Below, in pieces: positions 1 through 8,544 of a stretch of 14,003 nucleotides of DNA. Location: the NCBI GenBank assembly GCA_964436315.1, contig CAYTCZ010000107.1, positions 1-14,003 of the forward strand, read 5' to 3'. Source of the DNA: CAYTCZ01 sp964436315 (GTDB lineage: Bacteria > Actinomycetota > Thermoleophilia > Gaiellales > Gaiellaceae). The position numbers were made by a program, and so were the translations under genes. The notes under the pieces were generated by a model. It saw only the letters and a program-made list of their open reading frames with translations, searched no databases and was not told the origin of the DNA. Position 1 is the stretch's first letter, and the number at the start of each line of letters is the position of its first letter.

Positions 1-54
1 CTCGGCAAAGCGGGCGGCGACGCCTTCAAGACCATCTCGAAGCTGATCCGCTGA
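1..54 (+). CDS. C-terminal end of an unidentified gene (partial)
   Basis: The window opens inside a reading frame that ends at TGA 52-54. The 17 visible codons read LGKAGGDAFKTISKLIR. Nearly every third base is G or C, which matches the codon use of the complete genes and supports real coding. The fragment is basic and probably helical, but it is too short to assign to a family. It lies on the same strand as the downstream cluster, with a 61-base gap before the next start, so it could be the preceding operon member or an unrelated gene. Confidence 0.5.
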   Translation, partial: LGKAGGDAFKTISKLIR

Positions 55-103
55 GTGCGCTGCCGAGACGCGTGCCGGCTGGGTTCGAGCGCCGACGCGC
101 TGC

Positions 104-108
104 GGAGG
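104..108 (+). promoter_or_regulatory. Ribosome binding site for the first DUF4132 gene
   Basis: GGAGG at 104-108 lies 7 bases before ATG 116. It is the strongest Shine-Dalgarno match of the cluster and fixes the start of the first large gene. The rest of the 55-115 gap is GC-rich, and no convincing -35/-10 pair or terminator hairpin is visible there. Confidence 0.7.
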
Positions 109-115
109 TGACGCC

Positions 116-3100
116 ATGACGAACGACATCCTGTCGACGCTCCAGAACCCCGAGGGCCTCTCCGACGAGGCGTTGGCGCTCGCGGCCGCAGATCTCCTAC
201 CGCTCGACGAGGTGGCTCCGACCCTGGGTCAACGCGTGCTGCGTTGGGTCATCGACGGAGGTCCGAAGGACGGACTGCTGGGTGAGGTGGCTTCCCACCG
301 AGATGCCGCGGCGTCGTCCCTCAAGATCATGAACAGCGGGAACATGACTCGGGGTCGGCGCCAGTTCATGAAGGAGGCGGGATTTTCACCGCTGCCACTG
401 AAGCGTCTGGGCGAGCTCATGGTTCACGCTTCGCCTGCCCATTGGCACGCCAGCCCGCCCTACGGACTTCCCGGCTGGCTCCATGCCCTGCAGGCTCAGC
501 ACTCGGGAGTGCGCGGGTCGGTCCTGGCTGACTTGCTCGAAGCTGCGGGGCTGGACGGCTCGATCACGATTCGTCCGAGCGGACCGGCGGATGACGACGT
601 TCGCCTGCTGGCACGCTACCCGGAGGCCGTCCGCGAGACCTTGCGTGGCGCAGACACGTACTGGTTCCAGAACTGGCTCCGGCACCTGTCGAACGACGAC
701 GCCGACCTCTCTCCCTTCGCCGAGGTGCTCGTCGAGAGGGCGATCACCGGATCCGTGCAGCGTCGCGCCGCGGCGGCCACCCTGCTCCCGAAGCTGGGTG
801 CCGCCGGACGAAGGGCGCTCGAGGCCCACGCGAGTGGGAGCGATGCCGTTCGTCGGGGGCGCGCCGCTCGAACCCTCGCGGAGCACTTCGGCTCCGAGGT
901 GCGTCCCTTCCTCGAGCAGCGGCTGGAAGCGGAGCGGAGCCGCAAGAACCGCGAGCTGCTCGAAGGGCTGCTCGCGTCGTTGGCTCCGGTCGACCCGGAG
1001 GTCCCTGACCCCGAACCGCTCGAGCCGCTGCCGGACCGAATCCCGCTGCCCGACGGCTACCGTGACGAAGCTCGGCGGCGCATCGAGGAGGCCATCGAAC
1101 GCCGCAACGAGAACGAGCGCAAGTGGGCACCGCGCGGCGCTCCGCCGCGAGTGGGTCGGCTCCGGGAGGAGGCCTTGGACCAGGCGATGGATGCCTTCGA
1201 GACCGGGGCCGAGCAGACGCTCGCGAGGATCGCCGCTCCGCAGGAGCACTTCGTCACTGGCCTCACGCTCGCGGAGGCCTTGCTCGACCCTTCGCTCTCC
1301 CTCGAGCACGTCTATCGCGTGCTGCGAGCGGTCGTGTCCGACGCCGGCCGACGCATCTTCGAACACACGGCTGGCTGGGCGCTGCCGCAGCTCGCCGAAG
1401 CCCTCGTGGAACGCGACGCGGACCTCCACGCCTGGGCCCAGGTGTGCGAACGACACGGCGATCCATCGCTGCCCTGGCTCGAGGCGTTGATCTCGTGGCC
1501 CCCCTACGCCGGTCCGCTCCCGATGGAGCCCGAGCGAATCGTTCCGGCGTTCGTCGGTCGGGTCGACCTGCTTCTCTCCGCGATGGCGGGCCGGCCTCTG
1601 TCCCCCGAGGCGGCAGGCCGCTACTTCCGACCGGCCACGATGCAGGGGCACGCCTATCGCATCGCGGCCGCGTTCCCGGAGCTCCCTCCGCGGGTCCGCG
1701 AGCTCGCCTTCGAGCACGCTCTCGGCTCCGGCAAAGTCGAGCGAGCCCTCGCGCAGCAGCTCCTGGCGACCGACGGCGAAGTCATCGCTCGCGCGACGGA
1801 AGCGCTCGGCTATGGACAGAAGGACGTCCGCGCGGCGTCGGCCGATTGGCTCGGCCGGCTGGGGGACGCTTCGGCGGTCGCTGCTCTCCAGAAGGCGGTC
1901 CGCAAGGAGAAGATCGATGTCCCGAAGGCCGCCATGTTTCGTGCGCTCGAGAGGCTGGGCGTGGATCTCGAGTCCTATCTCGACCGCGAGACCTTGCGGA
2001 AGACCGCGAAGAAGAAGCTGGCCAAGGGAGTCCCCGCGAAGGTTGCTTGGTTCCCGTTCGCCGGTCTGCCCGAGCTCCGCTGGCGTGATGGCGAACCAGT
2101 CGGCCGCGAGACCCTCACCTGGCTCCTCGTCGGTGCGCACAAGCTGAAGTCGCCCGAACCCTCGCCGCTCCTCCGGCTCTACGCGTCCTACTGGGACGGC
2201 GCGGAGGAGCTGGGCGATTACGTCTTCGAGGCTTGGTTGGAGCACGACACGCGCCTCCCGCGGCGTGAGGAGGTCGAGGCGGAGGTGCGCTCTCAGGTCG
2301 AGCGCCTCTCGTGGTCCGGCCTACCGACCGACGAGCTCTTCGAGCAACGGCTGGCCGAGCGAATGGAGCAGCCGGTGGGATCTGCTCAGGCGGACCGGGG
2401 GCTGCTCGCCGTTGCGGCGGCCCTCTGTGGCCCCTCACTCGCCACGCGCGTGCAGGCGTACCTGAAGCGTTGGTACGGCTGGCGCGCCCCTCAATGCAAG
2501 ACGCTGCTGCAGATGCTGGCCCACCGGGACGACATGGACTCGGTCCAGACGATTTTGGCCACCGCCACGCGCTTTCGGACCAAGGGGATCCGTAGCGAAG
2601 CCGAGAAGCTGGTCGGGGTCGTCGCCGAGCGCCTCGGCTGGACGCCCGCGGAGCTCGCCGACCGGACGATTCCCACGGGCGGCTTCGAGCTCTCGGATGG
2701 TCGCGCGGTGCTCGAGCTCGACATGGGACCGCGCACCCTCACCGCGATCCTCCACGAGCAGCTCGGTGTGGTGATCGAAGGGGAAGGCGGCAGGACCAGC
2801 AAGAGCTTCCCCAAGCCGCGCAAGGACGACGACCCGGCGCTCGCCGCGGCTTCGAAGAAGAGGTTCGCTCAGGCGAAGAAGGCCGTGAACGCGACGGTCC
2901 GCGCCCAGCGAGACCGCTTCTACGAAGCGATGTGCACCGAGCGCACCTGGTCCACGGACGACTGGCGACGCCACCTGCTCGAGCACCCGGTCGTGGGTCC
3001 GCTCTGTGAGCGATTGATCTGGGTCGGGGTGAATGCGGAGGGCGAGACGACCCCGTCGTTTCGACCGCTTCCGGACCATGCTCTCACCGACGTGGACGAC

Positions 3101-3634
3101 GAGACGATCGGGCTGGACGCACCCTTCGTGCGCCTCGCTCACGGATCGACGCTCGGTCCCGCGGTGGTCGAGCGCTGGCGCGAGCACTTCCTCGACTACG
3201 AGGTGCTGCCCCTCTTCGACCAGCTCTCCGCCGAGACCGTTCCACTCGCCGAAGACGTTCGAAAGAAGACCGAGCTGAACGTCGTGGAGGGCCACATCGT
3301 CGACACCTTCGAGTTGCGGAATCGGCTCCAGGCCCGCGGCTACGATCGGAAGGCGGCCGAGGATGGCGGTTGGTTCTACGGCTACGAACGCAGCTACCCG
3401 ACGCTGGGCCTTCGAGCGGAGATCGGCACGAGCGGCTCGCCCCTACCCGAAGAATCACGTCTGGTCGCGCTGGCCCACGTGGCGTTCTTCCGCACCGCGG
3501 ACGGCGGAATGGGCGGGCGCTCCATGCCGCTCCGAGATGTTCCGCCGATCCTCTTGGCCGAGACCGTGGCGCATGCGCGAGAGGCGGCTGCGATGGGGAC
3601 CGGGTTCGATCCGGATTGGGCGAGCAAGGTCTGA
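116..3634 (+). CDS. DUF4132 (MolR/YehI-like) protein with HEAT-like helical repeats, lacking WGR
   Basis: A 1,172-residue, probably cytoplasmic protein with no signal peptide or membrane segment visible. The C-terminal part is a DUF4132 domain at roughly residues 845-1040. Its landmarks are ELADR followed by the L-D-M-G-P-R strand near 870, the E-A-M-C-T-E-R-T-W helix near 938-950, and the DYEVLPLFDQL motif near 1027-1037. A DGGW block and an H-V-A-F-F-R strand follow near the end. Residues about 205-290 and 550-620 look like HEAT-type helical repeats, and an L-P-E-L-R-W-x-D-G motif sits near 655. The size is close to E. coli YehI (about 1,200 aa). It starts directly with helical sequence and has no N-terminal WGR domain, unlike the next gene. 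The biochemical function of DUF4132 proteins is unknown; the 'molybdate metabolism regulator' label attached to MolR-like proteins should not be transferred on this evidence. It is most likely a scaffold or adaptor for the downstream MoxR-VWA genes. The family call is firm and the role is inferred. Confidence 0.88.
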   Translation: MTNDILSTLQNPEGLSDEALALAAADLLPLDEVAPTLGQRVLRWVIDGGPKDGLLGEVASHRDAAASSLKIMNSGNMTRGRRQFMKEAGFSPLPLKRLGELMVHASPAHWHASPPYGLPGWLHALQAQHSGVRGSVLADLLEAAGLDGSITIRPSGPADDDVRLLARYPEAVRETLRGADTYWFQNWLRHLSNDDADLSPFAEVLVERAITGSVQRRAAAATLLPKLGAAGRRALEAHASGSDAVRRGRAARTLAEHFGSEVRPFLEQRLEAERSRKNRELLEGLLASLAPVDPEVPDPEPLEPLPDRIPLPDGYRDEARRRIEEAIERRNENERKWAPRGAPPRVGRLREEALDQAMDAFETGAEQTLARIAAPQEHFVTGLTLAEALLDPSLSLEHVYRVLRAVVSDAGRRIFEHTAGWALPQLAEALVERDADLHAWAQVCERHGDPSLPWLEALISWPPYAGPLPMEPERIVPAFVGRVDLLLSAMAGRPLSPEAAGRYFRPATMQGHAYRIAAAFPELPPRVRELAFEHALGSGKVERALAQQLLATDGEVIARATEALGYGQKDVRAASADWLGRLGDASAVAALQKAVRKEKIDVPKAAMFRALERLGVDLESYLDRETLRKTAKKKLAKGVPAKVAWFPFAGLPELRWRDGEPVGRETLTWLLVGAHKLKSPEPSPLLRLYASYWDGAEELGDYVFEAWLEHDTRLPRREEVEAEVRSQVERLSWSGLPTDELFEQRLAERMEQPVGSAQADRGLLAVAAALCGPSLATRVQAYLKRWYGWRAPQCKTLLQMLAHRDDMDSVQTILATATRFRTKGIRSEAEKLVGVVAERLGWTPAELADRTIPTGGFELSDGRAVLELDMGPRTLTAILHEQLGVVIEGEGGRTSKSFPKPRKDDDPALAAASKKRFAQAKKAVNATVRAQRDRFYEAMCTERTWSTDDWRRHLLEHPVVGPLCERLIWVGVNAEGETTPSFRPLPDHALTDVDDETIGLDAPFVRLAHGSTLGPAVVERWREHFLDYEVLPLFDQLSAETVPLAEDVRKKTELNVVEGHIVDTFELRNRLQARGYDRKAAEDGGWFYGYERSYPTLGLRAEIGTSGSPLPEESRLVALAHVAFFRTADGGMGGRSMPLRDVPPILLAETVAHAREAAAMGTGFDPDWASKV

Positions 3635-3691
3635 CCATCACGAGCGCGTTCGCGGGGAATTTATCGCCACCCTCCGTGGTAGATCGCTGCC

Positions 3692-6600
3692 ATGCAGCGC
3701 TACGAGCTCAGCGACGGGAAAAGCCACAAGTTCTGGGCCATCGATCTCGAGGGCACCGACGTGACCACGCAGTGGGGGCGCATCGGGACGGATGGGCAGT
3801 CGAAGGTGAAGTCCTTCGGGTCCGTCGCAGAGGCGGAGAAGGAACGCGACAAGCTGGTCCGCTCGAAGGTGAAGAAGGGGTACGAGCTGGTCGGCGAGGT
3901 CGAGGCGCCGGCGAAGGCGGCGGTGGTAGCCGCGCCCATGAAGCCCGCCGTTGCGCCGCCGCCCGAGCCCATCGAGACGGCCTCGACACCGCCCGCGGCG
4001 AAGCCAGCTCCACAGCCGCTGGCCGAGGGTGCCGTTTCGCCGGAAGCGGCCGCAGCGCCGGTCGAGACGAGCGTGGCGTCGGCGCTCGTGGTGGCCAGTG
4101 ACGAGCTCCCCGACGAGGCCCGGCCCGATCTCGAGGCGCTCGCCAAGGATCTCCCGCCGAACCGAGCCACTCGCCGTGCCTCCGTGAAGGTGCCGACCGT
4201 GGAGAAGGCGTGGAAGGACGTCTACGACCCGAACTTCCGCGGAGGGCGCTCCACCTTCATGGTCGACGACGGCTGCGCCGGGGCGGCGTCGCTCTTCGAG
4301 ACGTTCGAGAAAGGCTCCATTCCCAGTCTGGGAGACGACCCCGAGACGATCGGACGCCACGCCGCCGGCATACTCGCGGCGTGCGGGAGCAAGCTCCGGC
4401 ACCGCGACCTCTTCGACCTGCTGGTCGCCGCCCACGGCCTCGCCGACGCCGTGCTCGCCACCGCCGTCTGCTTCGGCCATCGACAGAAGCCACGGGTCGA
4501 GCCAGGCGAGGGCCTCGAGGCGACGGACGCGCTCTACCGATACGAAGGGTTGCCTTCGATGATCGCTCGCATGCGCGATCACCTGAGTGCCGCGAGTGAG
4601 GCGGACCACGCCGCCGCGCTTGCCGCCGCCCGCGCGTTCGCCAGCCAGCACGAGCTCGGCTACAGCCGAGCCACGGTCCTCGCGCTCGCGTTCCCCGACG
4701 CGGACGAGCTGGTCGCCCCCGCCATCGCGGCCGCGACCGAACCCTCGCTCGGAGGGGCCGTGGGTGTGCGGCTGGCGCTCCTCGAGACCGCCCGCGACTC
4801 CGCCCAGCTCGTGGCGCTCCACGGTGGGCTCCACTCGGTCGACGTGATCGGCGACGGGTACCGCACCGGATATGGCACGGTCGCGGGCGCCATCGAGCGC
4901 CTCGGTGAAGGCGCAGCCGAATACCTCGTCGACTGCCTCGCGCCGCAGCGTTCGAGCTGGGCCGACAAGGAACACGACCGCCGGCTCGCTCGGCTCATGG
5001 CGGCCACTCCGTCGGACGCCACCATGCAGTTCCTCGCCGAGCGCATCGACGATCCCGGGTTCCGGACCGGCCTCGCGCCGGCGGCTCAGGCGTTTCCGGT
5101 GCGCGCGCTGCGCATCCTCGGCCCGCTCGCGGTGGGTCGCTCGAAGCATGCCTCCGTCGCTCAGCAGGTCGTCGGCTCCGTGCTTCGTCGCCACCCCACG
5201 GCGCTCGCCGCCGCTGCCGATGGCATGGACGCCGGAGCGCTCGCCGCCCTCCAGAAGTTGGCGGAGGCGTCGACCACCAGCGCTCCCGCGGACCTCGCGA
5301 GCTGCCCCGAGGTGCTTCAGAAGCCTCGGTGGCTGGCGAAGAAGAAGGCCAAGGGCCCGAAGAAGGTCGCCCTCGAGCCGTTGGCGCACGCGCCTTCGAT
5401 GCGTTGGCCCGAGGGAGTGAAGGAGCAGTTCGAGGCGACCGCGACCCCGTCCCCGCGCAAGTCGATGAACGACGACGAATGGCGGAAGTCGATCCAGGGT
5501 GACTACCGGATCGACGGGATCTGTCACGCGCCCGAGGCCGTGGCCCTCGAGCGAATGGAATCCTGGCGGCCCGCCGACTCCTGGTACATCGAGCCGTGGA
5601 TCCGCGCGGTGGTGGCCCGCTTCGAGCTCGACGCGATCGAGGTCGTTCGCAGCTATGCCGCCAACCTGCCTGCCTACGGGCTCGCGGTCGCGTTGCCCTA
5701 CGACGACGACGTTCTCGCGCCGATCGCGGCTGACGCCTACCGGCGACTGAAGTCCGCCCGCGCGACTGCGCGTGAATGGCTCCGGCTCCACGCCGAGTGT
5801 GCGTTCGTGGCGCTGCTTCCGGCGGCCCTCGGCGGCAACGGCAAGGAGAAGACCAGCGCGCTCGCGGCGATCGGCTACCTGGCGAGCGAGGGGTTCGGTC
5901 CGCTGCTGATCGAGGTCGGCGGCCGCTACGGCGACGACGCCCGAAAGGCAGCCGAGCTGCTCGCGGACGCTGACCCGCTCGACCAGCTCCCGAAGAAGAT
6001 CCCGGCGCTTCCCTCGTGGGCGACCGAGGCGATCCCGCCGGAGCTCACCGCAGGCGGTTCGCTGCCGACCGCCGCATTCGAGGCGTTTCTGACCATGCTG
6101 GCGATCTCCCGTCCTGGCGAGCTCTACCCGGGTGTCGAGATGGCGCTGGAGCACCTCGAGCCGAGTACCGTCGCGCGCTTCTCCTGGAGCCTCTTCGAGG
6201 CGTGGCGAATGAACGGGATGGACAGCAAGGAGAGCTGGGCCTTCACCCAGATGGGCGCCCTCGGCGACGACGAGTGTGCTCGGAAGCTCACGCCGATTCT
6301 GCGGGTCTGGCCGGGGGAGGGGGGCCACGCCCGCGCGACCACCGGTCTCGACGTGCTCTGTGAGATCGGCTCCGACGTGGCGCTGATGAACCTCTACGGC
6401 ATCTCGCAGAAGCTCAAGTTCAAGGGCCTCAAGAACAAGGCCGCGGAGAAGGTGCAGGAGATCGCACGGGACCGTGGGCTCACCGAGCTCGAGCTCGCCG
6501 ACCGGCTGGTGCCGGACTTCGACCTCGACCCCACCGGAACGCTCACCCTCGACTTCGGTCCGCGCGCCTTCACGGTCACCTTCGACGAGCACCTGGCTCC

Positions 6601-7426
6601 CGTGATTCGCGACGAAGGCGGGAAGCTCCGCAAGAGCCTCCCCAAGGTCGGCGCGAAGGACGACGCCGAGAAGGGCGCCGCCGCCACCAAACAGTTCAAG
6701 ACGCTGAAGAAGGACGTGCGCGCCGTCGCGGGCATGCAGGTGATGCGGCTCGAGCAGGCGATGTGCGACGAACGCACCTGGTCGGCGGAGGACTTTCGCC
6801 AGTTCCTGGTCGACCACCCGCTCGTCGTGCACCTGACGCGGCGCCTCGTGTGGGGGCTCTACCCGACCGATGGCGGTGCGCCGACCCAGACGTTTCGCGT
6901 GGCCGAAGACGGCACCTTCGCCGATCGAGAAGACGAGGAGCTCGAGCTCCCCGAGGGTGTCCGTGTCGGCATCGTCCACCGGCTGCGGATGAGTGACGAC
7001 GAGGCGGCGGCCTGGGGCGAGGTCTTCGGCGACTACGAGATTCTCCAGCCCTTCGACCAGCTCGGCCGTTCCGTGCACCAGCTCACCGACGAGGAGATCG
7101 CCACCAACGTGATCAAGCGCTACGAGGGGCTGGAGGTGAAGACCAGCCAGGTGCTCCGCCTGGAGAAGATGGGGTGGCGCCGCGGTGACCCGCAGGACGG
7201 AGGCGGCATCTGGTGGATGCAGCGGGACACCGGCTCGGGCTACTTCCTGCTCTCGCTCGATCCGGGCATGATCGTCGGACTGATGGACGAATACCCGGAA
7301 CAGACCCTCGGCACCGTCGACCTGCACGAAACCGCTTGGCGTTGGGGCGATGGCCGCTCCTTCGAAGGTCTCTCGGATGTGATGCTCAGCGAGGTCATCC
7401 GCTCTCTCGAGACGCTGCGGAGCTGA
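3692..7426 (+). CDS. WGR domain + DUF4132 protein (YehI/MolR-like)
   Basis: A 1,244-residue protein. Residues 1-75 form a typical WGR domain: an early Y-E-L-S-D-G-x-S-H-K-F-W strand, then the signature Q-W-G-R-I-G-T-D-G, then an F-x-S-x-x-E-A-E-K-E helix and a K-K-G-Y-E-L end. A flexible Ala/Pro-rich linker follows at about 70-130, then a long helical region with possible HEAT-like repeats and a Lys-rich segment plus M-R-W-P-E-G near 548-580. A DUF4132 domain covers about 933-1125 (E-L-A-D-R, L-D-F-G-P-R, A-M-C-D-E-R-T-W, then DYEILQPFDQL at 1114-1124). The C-terminus has a DGGG-I-W-W block like its neighbour's. WGR domains of PARPs contact DNA breaks and relay activation; what this one binds is unknown. 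The gap after the previous stop is 57 bases and the Shine-Dalgarno is weak. ATG 3692 is chosen because the WGR fold begins at once. The 3-base gap to the ATPase gene indicates co-transcription. Confidence 0.92.
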   Translation: MQRYELSDGKSHKFWAIDLEGTDVTTQWGRIGTDGQSKVKSFGSVAEAEKERDKLVRSKVKKGYELVGEVEAPAKAAVVAAPMKPAVAPPPEPIETASTPPAAKPAPQPLAEGAVSPEAAAAPVETSVASALVVASDELPDEARPDLEALAKDLPPNRATRRASVKVPTVEKAWKDVYDPNFRGGRSTFMVDDGCAGAASLFETFEKGSIPSLGDDPETIGRHAAGILAACGSKLRHRDLFDLLVAAHGLADAVLATAVCFGHRQKPRVEPGEGLEATDALYRYEGLPSMIARMRDHLSAASEADHAAALAAARAFASQHELGYSRATVLALAFPDADELVAPAIAAATEPSLGGAVGVRLALLETARDSAQLVALHGGLHSVDVIGDGYRTGYGTVAGAIERLGEGAAEYLVDCLAPQRSSWADKEHDRRLARLMAATPSDATMQFLAERIDDPGFRTGLAPAAQAFPVRALRILGPLAVGRSKHASVAQQVVGSVLRRHPTALAAAADGMDAGALAALQKLAEASTTSAPADLASCPEVLQKPRWLAKKKAKGPKKVALEPLAHAPSMRWPEGVKEQFEATATPSPRKSMNDDEWRKSIQGDYRIDGICHAPEAVALERMESWRPADSWYIEPWIRAVVARFELDAIEVVRSYAANLPAYGLAVALPYDDDVLAPIAADAYRRLKSARATAREWLRLHAECAFVALLPAALGGNGKEKTSALAAIGYLASEGFGPLLIEVGGRYGDDARKAAELLADADPLDQLPKKIPALPSWATEAIPPELTAGGSLPTAAFEAFLTMLAISRPGELYPGVEMALEHLEPSTVARFSWSLFEAWRMNGMDSKESWAFTQMGALGDDECARKLTPILRVWPGEGGHARATTGLDVLCEIGSDVALMNLYGISQKLKFKGLKNKAAEKVQEIARDRGLTELELADRLVPDFDLDPTGTLTLDFGPRAFTVTFDEHLAPVIRDEGGKLRKSLPKVGAKDDAEKGAAATKQFKTLKKDVRAVAGMQVMRLEQAMCDERTWSAEDFRQFLVDHPLVVHLTRRLVWGLYPTDGGAPTQTFRVAEDGTFADREDEELELPEGVRVGIVHRLRMSDDEAAAWGEVFGDYEILQPFDQLGRSVHQLTDEEIATNVIKRYEGLEVKTSQVLRLEKMGWRRGDPQDGGGIWWMQRDTGSGYFLLSLDPGMIVGLMDEYPEQTLGTVDLHETAWRWGDGRSFEGLSDVMLSEVIRSLETLRS
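7419..7422 (+). promoter_or_regulatory. Ribosome binding site for the MoxR ATPase gene, inside the upstream gene's 3' end
   Basis: GGAG at 7419-7422 lies in the last codons of the WGR-DUF4132 gene, 7 bases before ATG 7430. Because the site is embedded in upstream coding sequence and the stop-to-start gap is only 3 bases, translation of the ATPase is probably coupled to that of the WGR protein. Confidence 0.6.
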
Positions 7427-7429
7427 CCC

Positions 7430-8533
7430 ATGGCGAAGAAGAAGGCGTCGGAGCCGCAGAAGCTCCAACGGGCACCCGCGGAGATCGCACACGCCGCCGA
7501 GCTGGAGGCGCTGGCGAAGGCGGACTCCGGGCCGAAGCCGCCGGGTTGGAAGCTCTCGCTGCCGGCGGTGCGGACCTTCATCCTCGGCGACCCGACCCGA
7601 GGCATCGAGCCGAAGTTCGTGGGTCACGCGAGCTTGGTCGACCGGGCGATGGTGTCGCTGGCGACCGGTCGCGGCCTCTTGCTGATCGGTGAGCCCGGCA
7701 CGGCCAAGTCGCTCCTGAGCGAGCTCCTTGCGGCGGCGATCAGCGGACGGTCCACCCTGACCATTCAGGGAGGCGCGTCGGTCAACGAAGACCAGATCAA
7801 GTACTCCTGGAACTACGCGCTGCTCGTCGCCGAAGGGCCGTCCGAGCGCTCGCTGGTACCTGCGCCGATCCACACCGGGATGCGCGAGGGGCAGCTCGTT
7901 CGCTTCGAGGAGATCACCCGATGCCCGCTCGAGGTGCAGGACTCGCTGCTCTCGCTCCTCTCGGACCGGGTCATGGCAATTCCCGAGCTCGGCGGTGACG
8001 ACGCGATGCTCTTCGCTCGCGAGGGCTTCAACGTGATCGCCACCGCGAACACGCGCGACAAGGGCGTGAACGAGATGAGCGCGGCTCTCAAGCGGCGCTT
8101 CAACTTCGAGACGGTGCACCCCATCGCCGACTTCGACACCGAGATGCGCCTCGTGCGCGACCAGGTCTCGAAGATGATGAGCCGGAGCGGCATTCCACAC
8201 GGCCCCTCTCCAGAGGTGCTCGACGTGCTCGTGACCACCTTCCGGGAGCTGCGCCGAGGTCGCGACTCCGAGGGCAACGCGATGGAGAAGCTCCGCTCCG
8301 TGATGTCGACCGCCGAGGCGGTCTCGGTCGGTCACGCGGTCGGGGTCCGCGGTTGGTTTCTCCGCGGCGACGCCGGTCGACCGGCGGATATCGTGGAGTG
8401 TCTCGCCGGAACGGCGGCCAAGGACGATGCCGACGACCTGAAGCGCATCCGTCGCTACCTCGAGCAGCGGGCGAAGCTCCGTTCCGAAGCCCACTGGCGA
8501 GAGTTCTACGAGGCCCGTGGGCGGCTGACCTGA
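7430..8533 (+). CDS. yehL: MoxR-type AAA+ ATPase, YehL subgroup
   Basis: A 367-residue AAA+ ATPase of the MoxR group (helix-2-insert clade); the length is usual for MoxR proteins. Walker A is GEPGTAKS at 87-94, with Lys93 and Ser94 for nucleotide and Mg binding. Walker B is L-V-R-F-E-E-I at 156-162, where the usual Asp-Glu is Glu160-Glu161. Sensor 1 is Asn207 in I-A-T-A-N-T-R-D, and the L-K-R-R-F segment (Arg222/Arg223) supplies the probable arginine finger. A C-terminal helical lid follows from about residue 230. MoxR ATPases form hexamers that act as chaperones or remodelling factors, normally with a VWA-protein partner; here that partner is encoded two genes downstream. It is cytoplasmic, with no signal peptide. 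The combination with DUF5682, VWA and SWIM genes is that of E. coli yehL-M-P-Q, which supports the subgroup call. The substrate is unknown. Confidence 0.93.
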   Translation: MAKKKASEPQKLQRAPAEIAHAAELEALAKADSGPKPPGWKLSLPAVRTFILGDPTRGIEPKFVGHASLVDRAMVSLATGRGLLLIGEPGTAKSLLSELLAAAISGRSTLTIQGGASVNEDQIKYSWNYALLVAEGPSERSLVPAPIHTGMREGQLVRFEEITRCPLEVQDSLLSLLSDRVMAIPELGGDDAMLFAREGFNVIATANTRDKGVNEMSAALKRRFNFETVHPIADFDTEMRLVRDQVSKMMSRSGIPHGPSPEVLDVLVTTFRELRRGRDSEGNAMEKLRSVMSTAEAVSVGHAVGVRGWFLRGDAGRPADIVECLAGTAAKDDADDLKRIRRYLEQRAKLRSEAHWREFYEARGRLT

Positions 8534-8535
8534 GG
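8532..8535 (+). promoter_or_regulatory. Ribosome binding site deciding the start of the DUF5682 gene
   Basis: GAGG at 8532-8535 overlaps the stop codon of the ATPase gene and lies 9 bases before ATG 8545. It supports the internal start at 8545 over the open but implausible extension back to 8353, which would overlap the ATPase C-terminus by 181 bases. Confidence 0.5.
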
Positions 8536-8544
8536 CGTTCCGCG

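Noticed and set aside
386..2245. 619-codon minus-strand open frame inside the first DUF4132 gene
   Set aside because: It is the same codon-register artefact and has no family resemblance. The minus-strand frame at 2435-3295 is explained in the same way.
3638..8494. 1,618-codon minus-strand open frame across the WGR-DUF4132 and ATPase genes
   Set aside because: It lies exactly in codon register with both plus-strand genes (same frame). Antisense stops in that register need TTA, CTA or TCA codons, which this high-GC DNA avoids. The translation is Arg/Leu/Glu/Gly-rich with no recognisable domain, while the plus strand encodes clear WGR, DUF4132 and AAA+ domains.
8353..8544. 64-codon N-terminal extension of the DUF5682 gene
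   Set aside because: It overlaps the ATPase C-terminus, is Arg/Pro/Gly-rich, and the conserved family motif begins right after Met at 8545, which has its own GAGG.
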